From Desulfurococcaceae archaeon MEX13E-LK6-19 (GTDB lineage: Archaea; Thermoproteota; Thermoprotei_A; Sulfolobales; Desulfurococcaceae): a stretch of 64,000 bases of DNA. The notes under the pieces are model-generated. The model was not told the origin of the DNA and did no database searches. It saw only the letters and a list, made by a program, of their open reading frames with translations. Below are positions 16,315 through 25,229 of the stretch, one piece after another. The DNA is taken from NCBI GenBank assembly GCA_029637525.1, contig CP072660.1:682001-746000 (forward strand). The letters run 5' to 3'. A program made the translations under genes and the position numbers. The stretch's first letter is position 1, and each line of letters opens with the position of its first letter.

Positions 16315-17987
16315 CTAAAAGCAAAGCCAAGGTCTATATTGAAGAACATGGAGTCTATGAGGTTGATGTAGGAGAGAATCTAGGGAGATTCCTTGCATCC
16401 AAAAACCTCATCACACTGCCTTGCGGAGGCAATGGTTTATGTGGTTTATGTAAAGTATTTGTTGAAGGAGAAACAAGTGAGCCCACGGGAAACGAGGTCA
16501 TCCGGGGGATCAGGAACAATAATGGACTAAGACTAGCTTGTCAAGTGAGAATACTTGGTGACGTAAAGGTAAGACTTATCAGGGAACCTAAGCCAAGAAA
16601 GCTTATTGCCCTCCAAATGTTCTCTGTTGAAATAAAACATGTTGACCCATTATTCCAGGTTATCGATAACAAGGCACTAGAATCAATGCATAGAACAGTA
16701 TTCCTCGATACAGTGGATTCAAGTTTAAGTAAGCATGTGGTCTACAACGACACTATAGTGGCGTCGCTTCCAATAGAGGGAGAAGACTATAAGATACTGC
16801 TCATAGACCTTGGGACAACAAAGATCGCCTACCAGTACATCGGTCTCGACGGAGGTATTAAGGGAGGAGGCGTTGTCTCCAATCCATTGAATACATATGG
16901 GCTTGATGTTGTGTCGAGACTATCTAAAGCCTTGGAGAACAATGAGTACAAGAAAGATATGATGAAGAAACTCACTAGCGCCATCGGGAAACTCATTGAT
17001 GAAAACACGATCGCTTGTCTAATAGCCGGGAATACTGTTATGGAGAGCATATTCATGGGTCTACCCCTAGATAGTCTTGCGAGGAAACCATTCCAACCTA
17101 CCATGAAGGGGCCATTCCTTAAACTACTGAGTACAGCGGACAGGAAGGTGCCTTGTCTACTAATGCCTTTCATAGCTGGTTTCGTTGGCGGCGACGCATT
17201 CTCAGACCTCATCGCAACAGAGTATATCCAAGCCAAGACACCCTATATGATAATAGACCTTGGAGCCAACACAGAGATCATACTTGTCGTTGATAGAGAT
17301 AAACCACTTGTCTACGCCACAAGTACCCCGGCGGGACCAGCCTTCGAAGGACATATCCAATATGGAGCAATGGCTGACACCGGAGGGATCACAAGCATCA
17401 CCGTCAAAGAAATCGATAGCAATGGCAAGCCAGTATTCGAATACCAGGGCGTGCCCACAGGGATCACAGGCTCGGGTCTCATCAGTCTTGTAGCGGAGCT
17501 TCTCAGGAAGAGACTTGTTGACAAGAGTGGACGTATAGTCAAGGGATACGAGCTAGTCAATGGAGTAAAATGCTATAGGATTACACGTGGAGAACACGGT
17601 GACATAGTTTTCACACAGCATGACCTACGTGAGTTCCAGAAAGCCCTGGCATCAGTGAAAACAGGCTGGAGCATACTGTTAGAGAAAGCTGGCTTAGAGC
17701 AAAGCGATGTAGAAATAGTGTTTCTCTCAGGTAGATTCGGGTCATCGATAAATCCTGTTGACGCTGTTTACCTTAGGCTAGTGCCTGTGGATAACCCCAA
17801 TAGAATTGTTGTTGGAGGCAATATGGTTTTAACAGGACTCTACATAACTGCTCTGTACAAGAAGTTCTTCAAGCACATCATCTCCTTCACTGAGAATGTG
17901 TACCATGTAAACCTTGCTGAAGAGAAAAACTTCATGGATGAATGGATTAAAGCACTAGAGCTAGACACCATGGATACAGTGTATTGA
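16311..17987 (+). CDS. Reductive activator of corrinoid protein (2Fe-2S + ASKHA ATPase)
   Basis: 558-residue RACE/RamA-like DUF4445 protein that reduces inactive Co(II) corrinoid back to Co(I) at the cost of ATP. Plant-type 2Fe-2S ligands are C38, C44, C47 and C77 (LPCGGNGLCGLCK ... LACQVR). After a linker domain, the C-terminal ASKHA ATPase part has LLIDLGTTK, IAGNTVM, MIIDLGANTEIIL, STPAGPAFEG and GSGLISL, with LSGRFGS near the end. The TTG start overlaps the corrinoid gene stop, with GGAGG 8 bases upstream. It ends one base from the convergent MtrH-like gene. Its presence shows that the corrinoid protein cycles through Co(I). Confidence 0.92.
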   Translation: MTKSKAKVYIEEHGVYEVDVGENLGRFLASKNLITLPCGGNGLCGLCKVFVEGETSEPTGNEVIRGIRNNNGLRLACQVRILGDVKVRLIREPKPRKLIALQMFSVEIKHVDPLFQVIDNKALESMHRTVFLDTVDSSLSKHVVYNDTIVASLPIEGEDYKILLIDLGTTKIAYQYIGLDGGIKGGGVVSNPLNTYGLDVVSRLSKALENNEYKKDMMKKLTSAIGKLIDENTIACLIAGNTVMESIFMGLPLDSLARKPFQPTMKGPFLKLLSTADRKVPCLLMPFIAGFVGGDAFSDLIATEYIQAKTPYMIIDLGANTEIILVVDRDKPLVYATSTPAGPAFEGHIQYGAMADTGGITSITVKEIDSNGKPVFEYQGVPTGITGSGLISLVAELLRKRLVDKSGRIVKGYELVNGVKCYRITRGEHGDIVFTQHDLREFQKALASVKTGWSILLEKAGLEQSDVEIVFLSGRFGSSINPVDAVYLRLVPVDNPNRIVVGGNMVLTGLYITALYKKFFKHIISFTENVYHVNLAEEKNFMDEWIKALELDTMDTVY

Positions 17988-17988
17988 A

Positions 17989-18954
17989 CTATTTTTGTTG
18001 AGCAAATAATTGCTGTATTCTCTTCAACAATGACTTGATCGGGTGTTTCCTGCTGATTCTTACTCCTTCCTGGCGGGCTAGATAACCTAGCATACCATCT
18101 ACCGTCGCTAGAGCTGGTGCAACATACTTTATCCTCTTCACAGGACCATACATGATTACATCCGCTCCATATACACGTAGCATAGCGGCTATGCCGGACT
18201 GTATCCCTATGACCTCATTTACATCGAAATTCTTCTTGTTCACAGGCCCTAGAGCGTTTGCTGGCGCGCACCCGGCTGGCAGTCCTAGTTCTCTCTTTAC
18301 GAGGAATATTGTCTCGGCGCTCAAAGCTATACTACCTGGGTCGAGTACTATCGCGTCCGCTATCATGTTCTCTACTCCAGCTTTGTGTACTAGTTGTAGG
18401 AGTTTCTCCACGATACCGAGCCTGTCTTTTGGTTTGAGTGAAGAGAACGGGTTTGATGGGTCGAACGCGAATAGTACTGCCGTCTTTATCCCAGAATTCT
18501 TGATTGCTTCTAGTTCCTCACTAGGTGTGTGCATGTCTATACCATTGGCGATAACCTTGTCTATGATACCTAGTTCTCTAGCCAACGTATATGCTTTGAT
18601 CCTTGTTTTCGGGTCAGGTGAATCCAGGAACAATGGTATGTTGTAGTTTGATACGAACTCGAGTATTTTCTCGACATAGTCTTCCTGGGGAAGAACGACG
18701 TCTAGTCCGAAGCTCAGGTTATAGTTTTCCGCTATGGAAATAGCTTCGTTGATTAGCTCTGAGGCCTTTTCTTTATCGAAAACCCTGTTGTCTCCTGTGA
18801 GAAGCTTGTCTCCAAGATAGAATATCGAGCCTACTAGGAGGACGGGATTCTCTCCAGGAAGCCCGCCTATCTTCACGTCGGCTATCGTGAAGACTTTCTG
18901 GCTTGCGGTGAATAATTCCTTGTATATATAGTCTATGGTGGTCCACCTCATCAA
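17989..18954 (-). CDS. MtrH-family methyl-tetrahydropterin:corrinoid methyltransferase
   Basis: 321-residue MtrH/MtgA-like TIM barrel that moves a methyl group between a tetrahydropterin N5 and corrinoid cobalt. The family landmarks are KVFTIADVKIGGLPGENP, VGSIFYLGDKL, FDKEKASELI, LDSPDP and the late GCAPANALGP. No other subunit of the membrane Mtr complex is present, so this is the soluble type. The start is TTG/ATG at 18954/18951, probably leaderless; a strong GAGGTGG lies just inside the gene, followed 6 bases later by ATA, so the start is uncertain by a few codons. Confidence 0.87.
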   Translation of the reverse strand: MMRWTTIDYIYKELFTASQKVFTIADVKIGGLPGENPVLLVGSIFYLGDKLLTGDNRVFDKEKASELINEAISIAENYNLSFGLDVVLPQEDYVEKILEFVSNYNIPLFLDSPDPKTRIKAYTLARELGIIDKVIANGIDMHTPSEELEAIKNSGIKTAVLFAFDPSNPFSSLKPKDRLGIVEKLLQLVHKAGVENMIADAIVLDPGSIALSAETIFLVKRELGLPAGCAPANALGPVNKKNFDVNEVIGIQSGIAAMLRVYGADVIMYGPVKRIKYVAPALATVDGMLGYLARQEGVRISRKHPIKSLLKRIQQLFAQQK

Positions 18955-19002
18955 TACTATTTAGCCGTTGACGCTGTTTCTTAGAGTGTATTGCAGGATA
19001 AC

Positions 19003-19011
19003 CTTATAATA
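19003..19011 (+). promoter_or_regulatory. TATA box of the S13-RpoD operon
   Basis: CTTATAATA lies about 26 bases before a predicted transcript start near 19034. That leaves a leader of about 45 bases, with GGTGGT before the S13 TTG start. Confidence 0.5.
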
Positions 19012-19080
19012 GGTTTTTAGGCTTAGGTGTTCTAAGGTGCTTTACGCGGGAGAGAATAGGGTAGTAGGTGGTATACTGGT

Positions 19081-19533
19081 TTGAGCGAAGCTGGGCTAAG
19101 GTATATAGTGCGTATAGCTGGCACGGATATTGATGGCACGCTGAAGACAGCTTATGGTCTAGCTGAAATAAAGGGTGTTGGAGTAAACCTCGCGTATGCT
19201 CTTTGTAGAGTACTTGGCATTGATCCAGAGAAGAGGATTGGCTTCCTAACAGATCAGGAGATCAAGAAGATCGAGGAGGCCCTTAAGGATCCTGCAGCCT
19301 ATGGTATCCCGACTTGGATGCTCAACCGTAGGAAAGACTATGAGACCGGTAAGGACATGCACTTGATTGGAGCAGAACTAATATATTATGTTAAACAGGA
19401 TATCGAGAGGGAGAAGAGGATCAAGAGCTACCGCGGTATAAGACATGCTCTAGGCTTGAAGGTTAGAGGACAGAGGACACGTACAACAGGTAGACTAGGT
19501 ATAACCGTTGGTGTAAGGAAGAAGAGGAGGTAG
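19081..19533 (+). CDS. rps13: Ribosomal protein uS13
   Basis: 150-residue small-subunit protein of the 30S head, contacting 16S rRNA and the P-site t[17 protein letters not shown] and [14 protein letters not shown] (helix-hairpin-helix) open it, and [14 protein letters not shown] is the conserved basic tail. The TTG start has GGTGGT about 7 bases upstream. First gene of the S13-S4-S11-RpoD-L18e-L13-S9-RpoN-S2 run, with gaps of only a few bases or 4-base overlaps. Confidence 0.98.
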   Translation: MSEAGLRYIVRIAGTDIDGTLKTAYGLAEIKGVGVNLAYALCRVLGIDPEKRIGFLTDQEIKKIEEALKDPAAYGIPTWMLNRRKDYETGKDMHLIGAELIYYVKQDIEREKRIKSYRGIRHALGLKVRGQRTRTTGRLGITVGVRKKRR

Positions 19534-19541
19534 ACCCGGCC

Positions 19542-20060
19542 ATGGGTGATCCTAGGAAGCCTAGGAAGAAATGGGAAGGCCCCCGTCATCCTTGGCGTAA
19601 AGAGACTCTGATAGAGGAAATGAGGCTTGTCGGAGAATATGGTCTGAGGAACAAGAGAGAACTATGGATAGCCAAGACAATGATCAGGAAGTTCAGGCAC
19701 CAAGCCAGAGCACTCCTAGCAGCACCACCAGAGATACGTGAGAAAGAAGAGAAAGCACTACTACACCGTCTCTACAAGATGGGTCTCTTGCCTGAGAACG
19801 CTACACTCGACGACGTATTGTCTCTTACTGTAGAGGATCTTCTTGAGAGGAGGCTGCAGACTATAGTCTACAGGAAGGGTCTCGCCAGAACAATCTACCA
19901 GGCTAGACAACTTATTGTACACGGCCACATAGCTATTGGTGGGCGTAGAGTCACTGTCCCCGGGTACATTGTTTCTCGTGACGAAGAAGACTTGATTGAT
20001 TACGCTCCCACAAGCCCCTTCAAGAAAATGGCTGAAGAACAACAGGGTGGTGAAGCCTAG
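19542..20060 (+). CDS. rps4: Ribosomal protein uS4
   Basis: 172-residue primary 16S rRNA-binding protein. The archaeal N-terminus [18 protein letters not shown] is followed by the S4 RNA-binding domain ([37 protein letters not shown] split across about residues 107-145). The C-terminus is acidic and Gln-rich. It begins 8 bases after S13. Confidence 0.98.
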   Translation: MGDPRKPRKKWEGPRHPWRKETLIEEMRLVGEYGLRNKRELWIAKTMIRKFRHQARALLAAPPEIREKEEKALLHRLYKMGLLPENATLDDVLSLTVEDLLERRLQTIVYRKGLARTIYQARQLIVHGHIAIGGRRVTVPGYIVSRDEEDLIDYAPTSPFKKMAEEQQGGEA

Positions 20061-20074
20061 GGGGTGGATGAGAT

Positions 20075-20476
20075 ATGAGTTTCTATGGCCGTGAGCTCAA
20101 ATGGGGTGTAGCCCACATCTATAGCAGCCCCAACAACACAATTATACATATAACAGACTTGACTGGAGCCGAGACAGTGAGCCGTACAAGCGGTGGAATG
20201 GTTGTAAAGGCCGACCGTGAGAAACCAAGCCCCTATGCAGCCATGCTGGCGGCTAGTAGGGCAGCAATGGCCGCTATGGACAAGGGTATAACAGCTCTAC
20301 ACATTAAAGTCAGGGCACCAGGCGGTCATGGACCAAAGACTCCTGGCCCAGGTGCGCAAGCAGCGATCAGAGCCCTAGCTAGAGTAGGCTTCATCATCGG
20401 CAGGATTGAGGATGTTACACCGATACCACACGATACAACACGTAGGCCAGGAGGTAGACGTGGTAGAAGAGTCTAG
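20075..20476 (+). CDS. rps11: Ribosomal protein uS11
   Basis: 133-residue 30S platform protein. The core [27 protein letters not shown], and the C-terminal [20 protein letters not shown] are diagnostic. The ATG start is preceded by GGGGTGGATGAG. Lies between S4 and RNA polymerase subunit D, as in most archaea. Confidence 0.98.
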   Translation: MSFYGRELKWGVAHIYSSPNNTIIHITDLTGAETVSRTSGGMVVKADREKPSPYAAMLAASRAAMAAMDKGITALHIKVRAPGGHGPKTPGPGAQAAIRALARVGFIIGRIEDVTPIPHDTTRRPGGRRGRRV

Positions 20477-20503
20477 TCTTGTTTTTGGTTTGGTGGTGTA
20501 GTC

Positions 20504-21355
20504 TTGGGTATTGAAGTAAGTGTTTTGGATAAAGCCCCTAATCGCTTGAGAATTCATGTCAAAAACATTCCTCTCCATATACTCAATGCTATTAGGCGTG
20601 CCGCTATAAGTGAAGTACCCACAATGGCTATAGATGTCGTGGTTTTCACGGTTAACTCAAGCGTGTTTTACGATGAAATAGTTGCTCACAGACTGGGCCT
20701 CATCCCATTGACTAGTGAGGCAGCTCTCGAGAAATACAAGAGCCCAGAGGAATGCCGTGAAGCCGGCGAGGAAGCTATCTTCACCGAGGAGTGCTTCGCT
20801 AAATTCGACCTCATAGCAAAGAACCCTATGGAATCCGGTAAACCCCTCATAGTCTATAGCAAGGACCTCAAGCCAAGCGACCCAGACGTAAAACCTGTCT
20901 ATGACACAATCCCCATACTAATCCTTGGACCAGGACATGAGATACGTCTTGAAGCATATGCTCGTCTTGGTAGAGGACGTGAACACGCCAAATGGAGCCC
21001 TGTATCGGTAGCCGCCCACAAGTATGTTCCTAACATAAAGATTGACCCGGAGAAATGTGATAGCGAGTGCACTAAGTGTATTGATGTTTGTCCTAAAGGT
21101 GTTTTAGATAAGAAGAATGGTAAACTCGTTGTACGTGAAGACAAGATTCTTGATTGTACCCTATGTCGTATGTGTGAATCAGCTTGCCCCAATGGGGCTA
21201 TACGTATTGGTCATCGTGAAAACGAGTTCATACTCACAATAGAATCCACTGGTGCTCTCCCACCCAAGAGAATTCTTTTAGAAGCAGTTAAGATTATTGA
21301 GTCTAAACTAGATGAGTTCCTGGATAAACTCAGGGAGCAGGGTGTTATGAAGTGA
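20504..21355 (+). CDS. rpoD: RNA polymerase subunit D with two 4Fe-4S motifs
   Basis: 283-residue alpha/Rpb3-like assembly subunit. The N-terminal alpha motif NAIRRAAISEVPTMAID (about 28-44) and C-terminal dimerisation helix are split by a ferredoxin-like insert with eight cysteines: C185, C189, C192, C196 and C218, C221, C224, C228. That is enough for two 4Fe-4S clusters. Archaeal D subunits vary from none to two clusters, and here both sets look complete. The TTG start has GGTGGTG 5 bases upstream; its stop overlaps L18e. Confidence 0.97.
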   Translation: MGIEVSVLDKAPNRLRIHVKNIPLHILNAIRRAAISEVPTMAIDVVVFTVNSSVFYDEIVAHRLGLIPLTSEAALEKYKSPEECREAGEEAIFTEECFAKFDLIAKNPMESGKPLIVYSKDLKPSDPDVKPVYDTIPILILGPGHEIRLEAYARLGRGREHAKWSPVSVAAHKYVPNIKIDPEKCDSECTKCIDVCPKGVLDKKNGKLVVREDKILDCTLCRMCESACPNGAIRIGHRENEFILTIESTGALPPKRILLEAVKIIESKLDEFLDKLREQGVMK

Positions 21356-21714
21356 AGAGGACTGGGCCAACAAATATAGTATTGAGAAAGACTATAGACG
21401 AGCTATATAAGGCTTCGAGGAGAAACAACGCTCCCATATGGAGGGCTGTGGCAGAGCTACTCGAGAAACCTAGGAGACAGAGGATAGCAGTCAACGTAAG
21501 TAGGATTAACAGGTATACTAGTGAGGGGGATGTGGTTGTAGTACCGGGTAAAGTACTTGGCGCGGGAGTACTGGATCACCCTGTCACTGTTGCTGCTGTA
21601 GCGTTCTCTAAGAAAGCTATAGAGAAGATTAAAGCTGCTGGAGGGAAACCAATGTTTATACTAGACCTTGTTAAGGAGAATCCTCGTGGAAGTAATGTGA
21701 AGATAATTGGGTGA
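21352..21714 (+). CDS. rpl18e: Ribosomal protein eL18
   Basis: 120-residue large-subunit protein with L18e/L15-type fold. Landmarks are RTGPTNIVLRKTIDEL, WRAVAELLEKPRRQR, VVVPGKVLGAGVL and FSKKAIEKIKAAGG. The GTG start overlaps the RpoD stop by 4 bases (GTGA), and its own stop overlaps L13 in the same way. Confidence 0.97.
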   Translation: MKRTGPTNIVLRKTIDELYKASRRNNAPIWRAVAELLEKPRRQRIAVNVSRINRYTSEGDVVVVPGKVLGAGVLDHPVTVAAVAFSKKAIEKIKAAGGKPMFILDLVKENPRGSNVKIIG

Positions 21715-22193
21715 TAGCCGTGTCAGCTAGCGGGCAGGCACAAGCCAAGACCCTCGTGGTTGATGCTACGAACCAGATACTCGGTAGACTAGCCAGCATT
21801 GTAGCCAAGAAGCTTCTTGAAGGATACAAAGTGATCGTTGTCAACGCGGAGAAGGCTGTTATTAGTGGTGAGCCTAAACGAGTTATAATGGGCTACAAGC
21901 TCCTCGAAGAAGTACGTACTCTAAGGAACCCATATAAGAGTGGTATAAGGAGGCCCAAGGCACCCCACAACATACTGAAGAGAACCGTGAAGAACATGTT
22001 GCCCATGGACAAGCCTCGTGGGAGGAACGCGTATAAGAGGCTAATCGTATATACTGGTGTACCGCCGGAGCTTGAGGGTAAAGAGAAGGAGTTCGTTAGA
22101 TTCGAGGAAGCTGATGTCAGTAGGCTTAGGAACAAATATATAACTCTCCTTGAACTCTCAAAACACCTTGGCTGGAGGGGTTATAGAGAGTGA
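21711..22193 (+). CDS. rpl13: Ribosomal protein uL13
   Basis: 160-residue protein. VVDATNQILGRLASIVAKKLLEG, VNAEKAVISG and MLPMDKPRGRNAYKRL are diagnostic. The reported GTG start overlaps the L18e stop; a second GTG at 21720 lies directly after a perfect GGTGAT and may be the real start, shortening the protein by three residues. Confidence 0.97.
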   Translation: MIAVSASGQAQAKTLVVDATNQILGRLASIVAKKLLEGYKVIVVNAEKAVISGEPKRVIMGYKLLEEVRTLRNPYKSGIRRPKAPHNILKRTVKNMLPMDKPRGRNAYKRLIVYTGVPPELEGKEKEFVRFEEADVSRLRNKYITLLELSKHLGWRGYRE

Positions 22194-22612
22194 GCCAGGC
22201 AGCTACTACACAAAAAATAGTCATAGCTACTGGTAAGAGGAAGACAAGTATAGCCAGAGCAGTAATCAAGCCTGGTAGCGGGAGGATATGGATAAACGGT
22301 GTACCACTAGAGATCTGGCCGATCGAGCTCGCTAGACTAAAGATGTACGAGCCTCTGGTACTCGTCGGCGACTTGTGGAAGACTGTTGACATAAAAGTGA
22401 ACGTTAAGGGAGGAGGCTACATGAGCCAAGCTGATGCAGTTAGAATGGCTATTGCACGTGGTTTACTAAAGTATGCTGGCGACAACGAGGAGCTCAAGAG
22501 GATACTAACAGAGTATGATAGATACATGTTGTCCGGCGACCCGAGACGTACTGAGCCAGAGAAGTATATGAGGTATAGTGCTAGAAGAAGATGGCAGAAA
22601 TCCTACAGGTGA
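22190..22612 (+). CDS. rps9: Ribosomal protein uS9
   Basis: 140-residue 30S head protein. [41 protein letters not shown] and the C-terminal [11 protein letters not shown] tail that reaches the P-site are all present. The GTG start overlaps the L13 stop by 4 bases. Confidence 0.98.
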   Translation: MSQAATTQKIVIATGKRKTSIARAVIKPGSGRIWINGVPLEIWPIELARLKMYEPLVLVGDLWKTVDIKVNVKGGGYMSQADAVRMAIARGLLKYAGDNEELKRILTEYDRYMLSGDPRRTEPEKYMRYSARRRWQKSYR

Positions 22613-22619
22613 ACACGTC

Positions 22620-22820
22620 ATGATTATTCCTGTAAGATGTTTTACATGTGGCGCCCCGATAGGGCATCTCTGGGATGAGTTCAAGAAACGTGTTGAAGCA
22701 GGGGAGGATCCGGGTAAAGTTCTGGATGAACTAGGTGTTAAGAGGTATTGTTGTAGAAGAATGTTCCTCTCCCACGTCGACCTCGCCTACGAGATCCTTA
22801 ATTTCCCGAAAATATCCTGA
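22620..22820 (+). CDS. rpoN: RNA polymerase subunit N (Rpb10-like)
   Basis: 66-residue zinc-bundle assembly subunit. The zinc ligands are CFTCG near the N-terminus and YCCRRMF later. The ATG at 22620 ([11 protein letters not shown]) is the family start and has GGTGA 7 bases upstream; a longer frame from 22578 only overlaps S9. RpoK, which often follows in archaea, is not in the 25 bases before S2. Confidence 0.97.
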   Translation: MIIPVRCFTCGAPIGHLWDEFKKRVEAGEDPGKVLDELGVKRYCCRRMFLSHVDLAYEILNFPKIS

Positions 22821-22845
22821 CTTGTATCCCATGGGGTGAGATTGA

Positions 22846-23514
22846 ATGACTGAGACACCAGCTGAAGGAAAACCACAACCAGAACAACCACAGCCACAGC
22901 AGGAGAGAAGAGGTGTTGAACTGCTTATCCCTCTTGAAGACTACTTGGCTGCTGGTGCACATATAGGTACACACATATGTACAAAATTCATGGAGAGATT
23001 TGTTTACAGAGTTAGAAACGATGGTCTCTACATACTCGATATAAGGAAAATTGATGAGAGAATAAGGATCGCCGCGAAATTCCTAGCCAGATACGACCCA
23101 GCTAAACTAGCAGCTGTATCCGTTAGACAATACGGCCAGAAGCCTGTCACGAAGTTCTGTCAGTATGTTGGATGCAAAGCCTTCATAGGCAGGTTCCTGC
23201 CCGGTACATTCACAAACCCGTCTCTAAAACAGTACTTCGAGCCCGATGTAGTACTGATAACCGACCCACGTGCCGACAACCAGGCTCTCCAGGAAGCAGC
23301 TGAGATAGGCATACCTGTTGTAGCACTGGTAGACACGGATAACAGGACAGAGTTCATAGACTTGATCATACCTATAAACAACAAGGGTAGGAAGAGCCTA
23401 GCACTAGTCTACTGGTTGCTTGCACGACAAATACTTAGAGAGAAAGGAGTATTGCCGCCAGACAAAGACCTGCCAGAGCCCCCGTCTGCTTTCGAGGCCC
23501 GTATCGAAAGGTGA
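22846..23514 (+). CDS. rps2: Ribosomal protein uS2
   Basis: 222-residue 30S protein. The variable Pro/Gln-rich N-terminus (about 1-25) precedes [53 protein letters not shown] and [10 protein letters not shown]. Last gene of the ribosomal/RNAP run; GGGGTGAG precedes the ATG. Confidence 0.97.
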   Translation: MTETPAEGKPQPEQPQPQQERRGVELLIPLEDYLAAGAHIGTHICTKFMERFVYRVRNDGLYILDIRKIDERIRIAAKFLARYDPAKLAAVSVRQYGQKPVTKFCQYVGCKAFIGRFLPGTFTNPSLKQYFEPDVVLITDPRADNQALQEAAEIGIPVVALVDTDNRTEFIDLIIPINNKGRKSLALVYWLLARQILREKGVLPPDKDLPEPPSAFEARIER

Positions 23515-23521
23515 TTTTTAA

Positions 23522-24400
23522 ATGGAGTATATACCCGAAGTTCGTCAACCAGCTGTTTCAGGCTACTTTTACCCTTCAGATCCTAATGAGCTCAAGAAGC
23601 TTATCGAGTGGTGTTTTACACACGAAGTAGGTCCTGGCCGTATACCCAAAGTCTCTGAAGCACGTATTAAACGGAGCACGGGTTTTGTTGTACCACATGC
23701 AGGCTACATATATAGTGGGCCCGTTGCAGCCCATGCATTTAGTGCATTAGCCGAGGAAGGCGTCCCAGAAACAATAATCATTATAGGGCCAAACCATACT
23801 GGCTACGGTGCACTTGTTTCAGTCTACCCCAAGGGTAGATGGGCTACTCCTCTTGGAGAACTAGAGGTCGATGAAGAACTCGCTAGAGCCATAGTTAACA
23901 ATAGCAACTATGCTGAACTAGATGTTTACGCTCACGTCGAGGAACATAGTATCGAGGTACAGTTGCCGTTCATCCAGTACCTATACGGTGATAGAGTAAG
24001 AATCGTACCCATAGTCCTTGGCATCCAGACCCCCGAGGTAGCGAAGGACCTAGCCATGTCAATTATTGATGCGGAAACAAGCCTCGGTAGAGACATAGTT
24101 GTGTTGGCGAGCACTGATTTCACGCACTATGAACCACATGGACAAGCCATGAAGAAAGACCTTGAGGCAATCAATACTCTTATTGAAACACTTGATATAC
24201 ACAAGTTCTATGATGTAGTCAGAGAATACAATGTAACAGCTTGCGGCCCAGGAGGAGTGATGGGTCTAGCTGAGTACACGAAACTCAAATACAAAGACAA
24301 GGCAGCCGCGAAACTCCTCAAATACGCGACAAGCGGTGACACTTCAGGCGATAAATCGGCTGTAGTAGGTTATGCCGCCATACAGTTCTTTAGCAAGTAA
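23522..24400 (+). CDS. MEMO family protein (AmmeMemoRadiSam system B type)
   Basis: 292-residue MEMO/LigB-like fold. The metal-site residues of the family are visible in VVPHAGYIYSG (His), GPNHTGYG (His) and TACGPGGVMG (Cys), with HSIEVQLPFIQYL and STDFTHYEP. It starts 7 bases after S2 and is co-directional with the isoprenoid genes, a conserved archaeal neighbourhood. The molecular role in archaea is unknown. Confidence 0.9.
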   Translation: MEYIPEVRQPAVSGYFYPSDPNELKKLIEWCFTHEVGPGRIPKVSEARIKRSTGFVVPHAGYIYSGPVAAHAFSALAEEGVPETIIIIGPNHTGYGALVSVYPKGRWATPLGELEVDEELARAIVNNSNYAELDVYAHVEEHSIEVQLPFIQYLYGDRVRIVPIVLGIQTPEVAKDLAMSIIDAETSLGRDIVVLASTDFTHYEPHGQAMKKDLEAINTLIETLDIHKFYDVVREYNVTACGPGGVMGLAEYTKLKYKDKAAAKLLKYATSGDTSGDKSAVVGYAAIQFFSK

Positions 24401-24428
24401 CAGGCATTAACTTAATCAGGGAATTAAA

Positions 24429-25229
24429 TTGGATAACATGGGTTTGATTGAAGAAATACCTGTACCTATATTCTACACTCCAATAAAATGCAACAACCCC
24501 GTTATAGTCCACAACCACTCAACACGTGTTGAAGTAAATCTTGATACTAGTTCTGGAGGAAACAAAGTAGAAGTATCCTACAACAATGGAGAAGACTATG
24601 GTAGAGTATTGGCTAATTACATAAAAAAGTTCATTGACATGCTAAGCGAGTATATTGCCGAGGAGTATTTTTCCATAGAAATAAACATTGATAAGCCTGT
24701 ATATGGACTGGGATTATATGCATTCATAACAACATTGTTGCTGAAAGAAATGGATCTACCTGATGACGAAGTTCTAAGGGCTTGCAGTATTATTGACGAA
24801 AAGATTGTCAGCGACCCTGTTAGATTAATGGTGCTGAAAGCTCTTAGAACCAGTGTACTTCTTGGCACGAGTATTATCTATAGGGGCGGTGAAAAACCTG
24901 TGGAGCTCAATATAGAAAAGAATTTTGTTATTACAAAACACTTGAGGCATGATGATAGAAGTGTTGTAACAGAGCTTTTTAACGAACAAGCTTTCAGAGC
25001 AGCTGTCATCCATCTTGGGGGCTATACCGCCATAGCTCTCGCCAAATGTTGTATAGCGGGACTTGAGTGTAGTAAATTGTTGACCGAATCACTTATTGTC
25101 TTCAACAGTCTACAATACATGGTAAAAGGGGTAACTCCCCCATTAGATGGTGTTTTACTGGATGACCTCCCCGGGTATTTGTCTCTACTAGTACTGGAGG
25201 ATGATGTTAGTGAACGAGACAGTGGTTAG
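24429..25229 (+). CDS. Degenerate GHMP-kinase-like protein beside IPP isomerase
   Basis: 266 residues. The layout resembles GHMP kinases: an N-terminal strand pair (EIPVPIFYTPIKCNNPVIV), then KPVYGLGLYAFITTLLL where the ATP-binding PxxxGLGSSAA motif belongs. The Gly-Leu-Gly is kept but the Ser-Ser is lost. It lies between MEMO and type 2 IPP isomerase, where mevalonate-pathway kinases are found in many archaea, and overlaps the isomerase gene by 29 bases. It may be an inactive paralogue or a regulatory partner. The assignment rests on position and weak motif likeness. Confidence 0.5.
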   Translation: MDNMGLIEEIPVPIFYTPIKCNNPVIVHNHSTRVEVNLDTSSGGNKVEVSYNNGEDYGRVLANYIKKFIDMLSEYIAEEYFSIEINIDKPVYGLGLYAFITTLLLKEMDLPDDEVLRACSIIDEKIVSDPVRLMVLKALRTSVLLGTSIIYRGGEKPVELNIEKNFVITKHLRHDDRSVVTELFNEQAFRAAVIHLGGYTAIALAKCCIAGLECSKLLTESLIVFNSLQYMVKGVTPPLDGVLLDDLPGYLSLLVLEDDVSERDSG

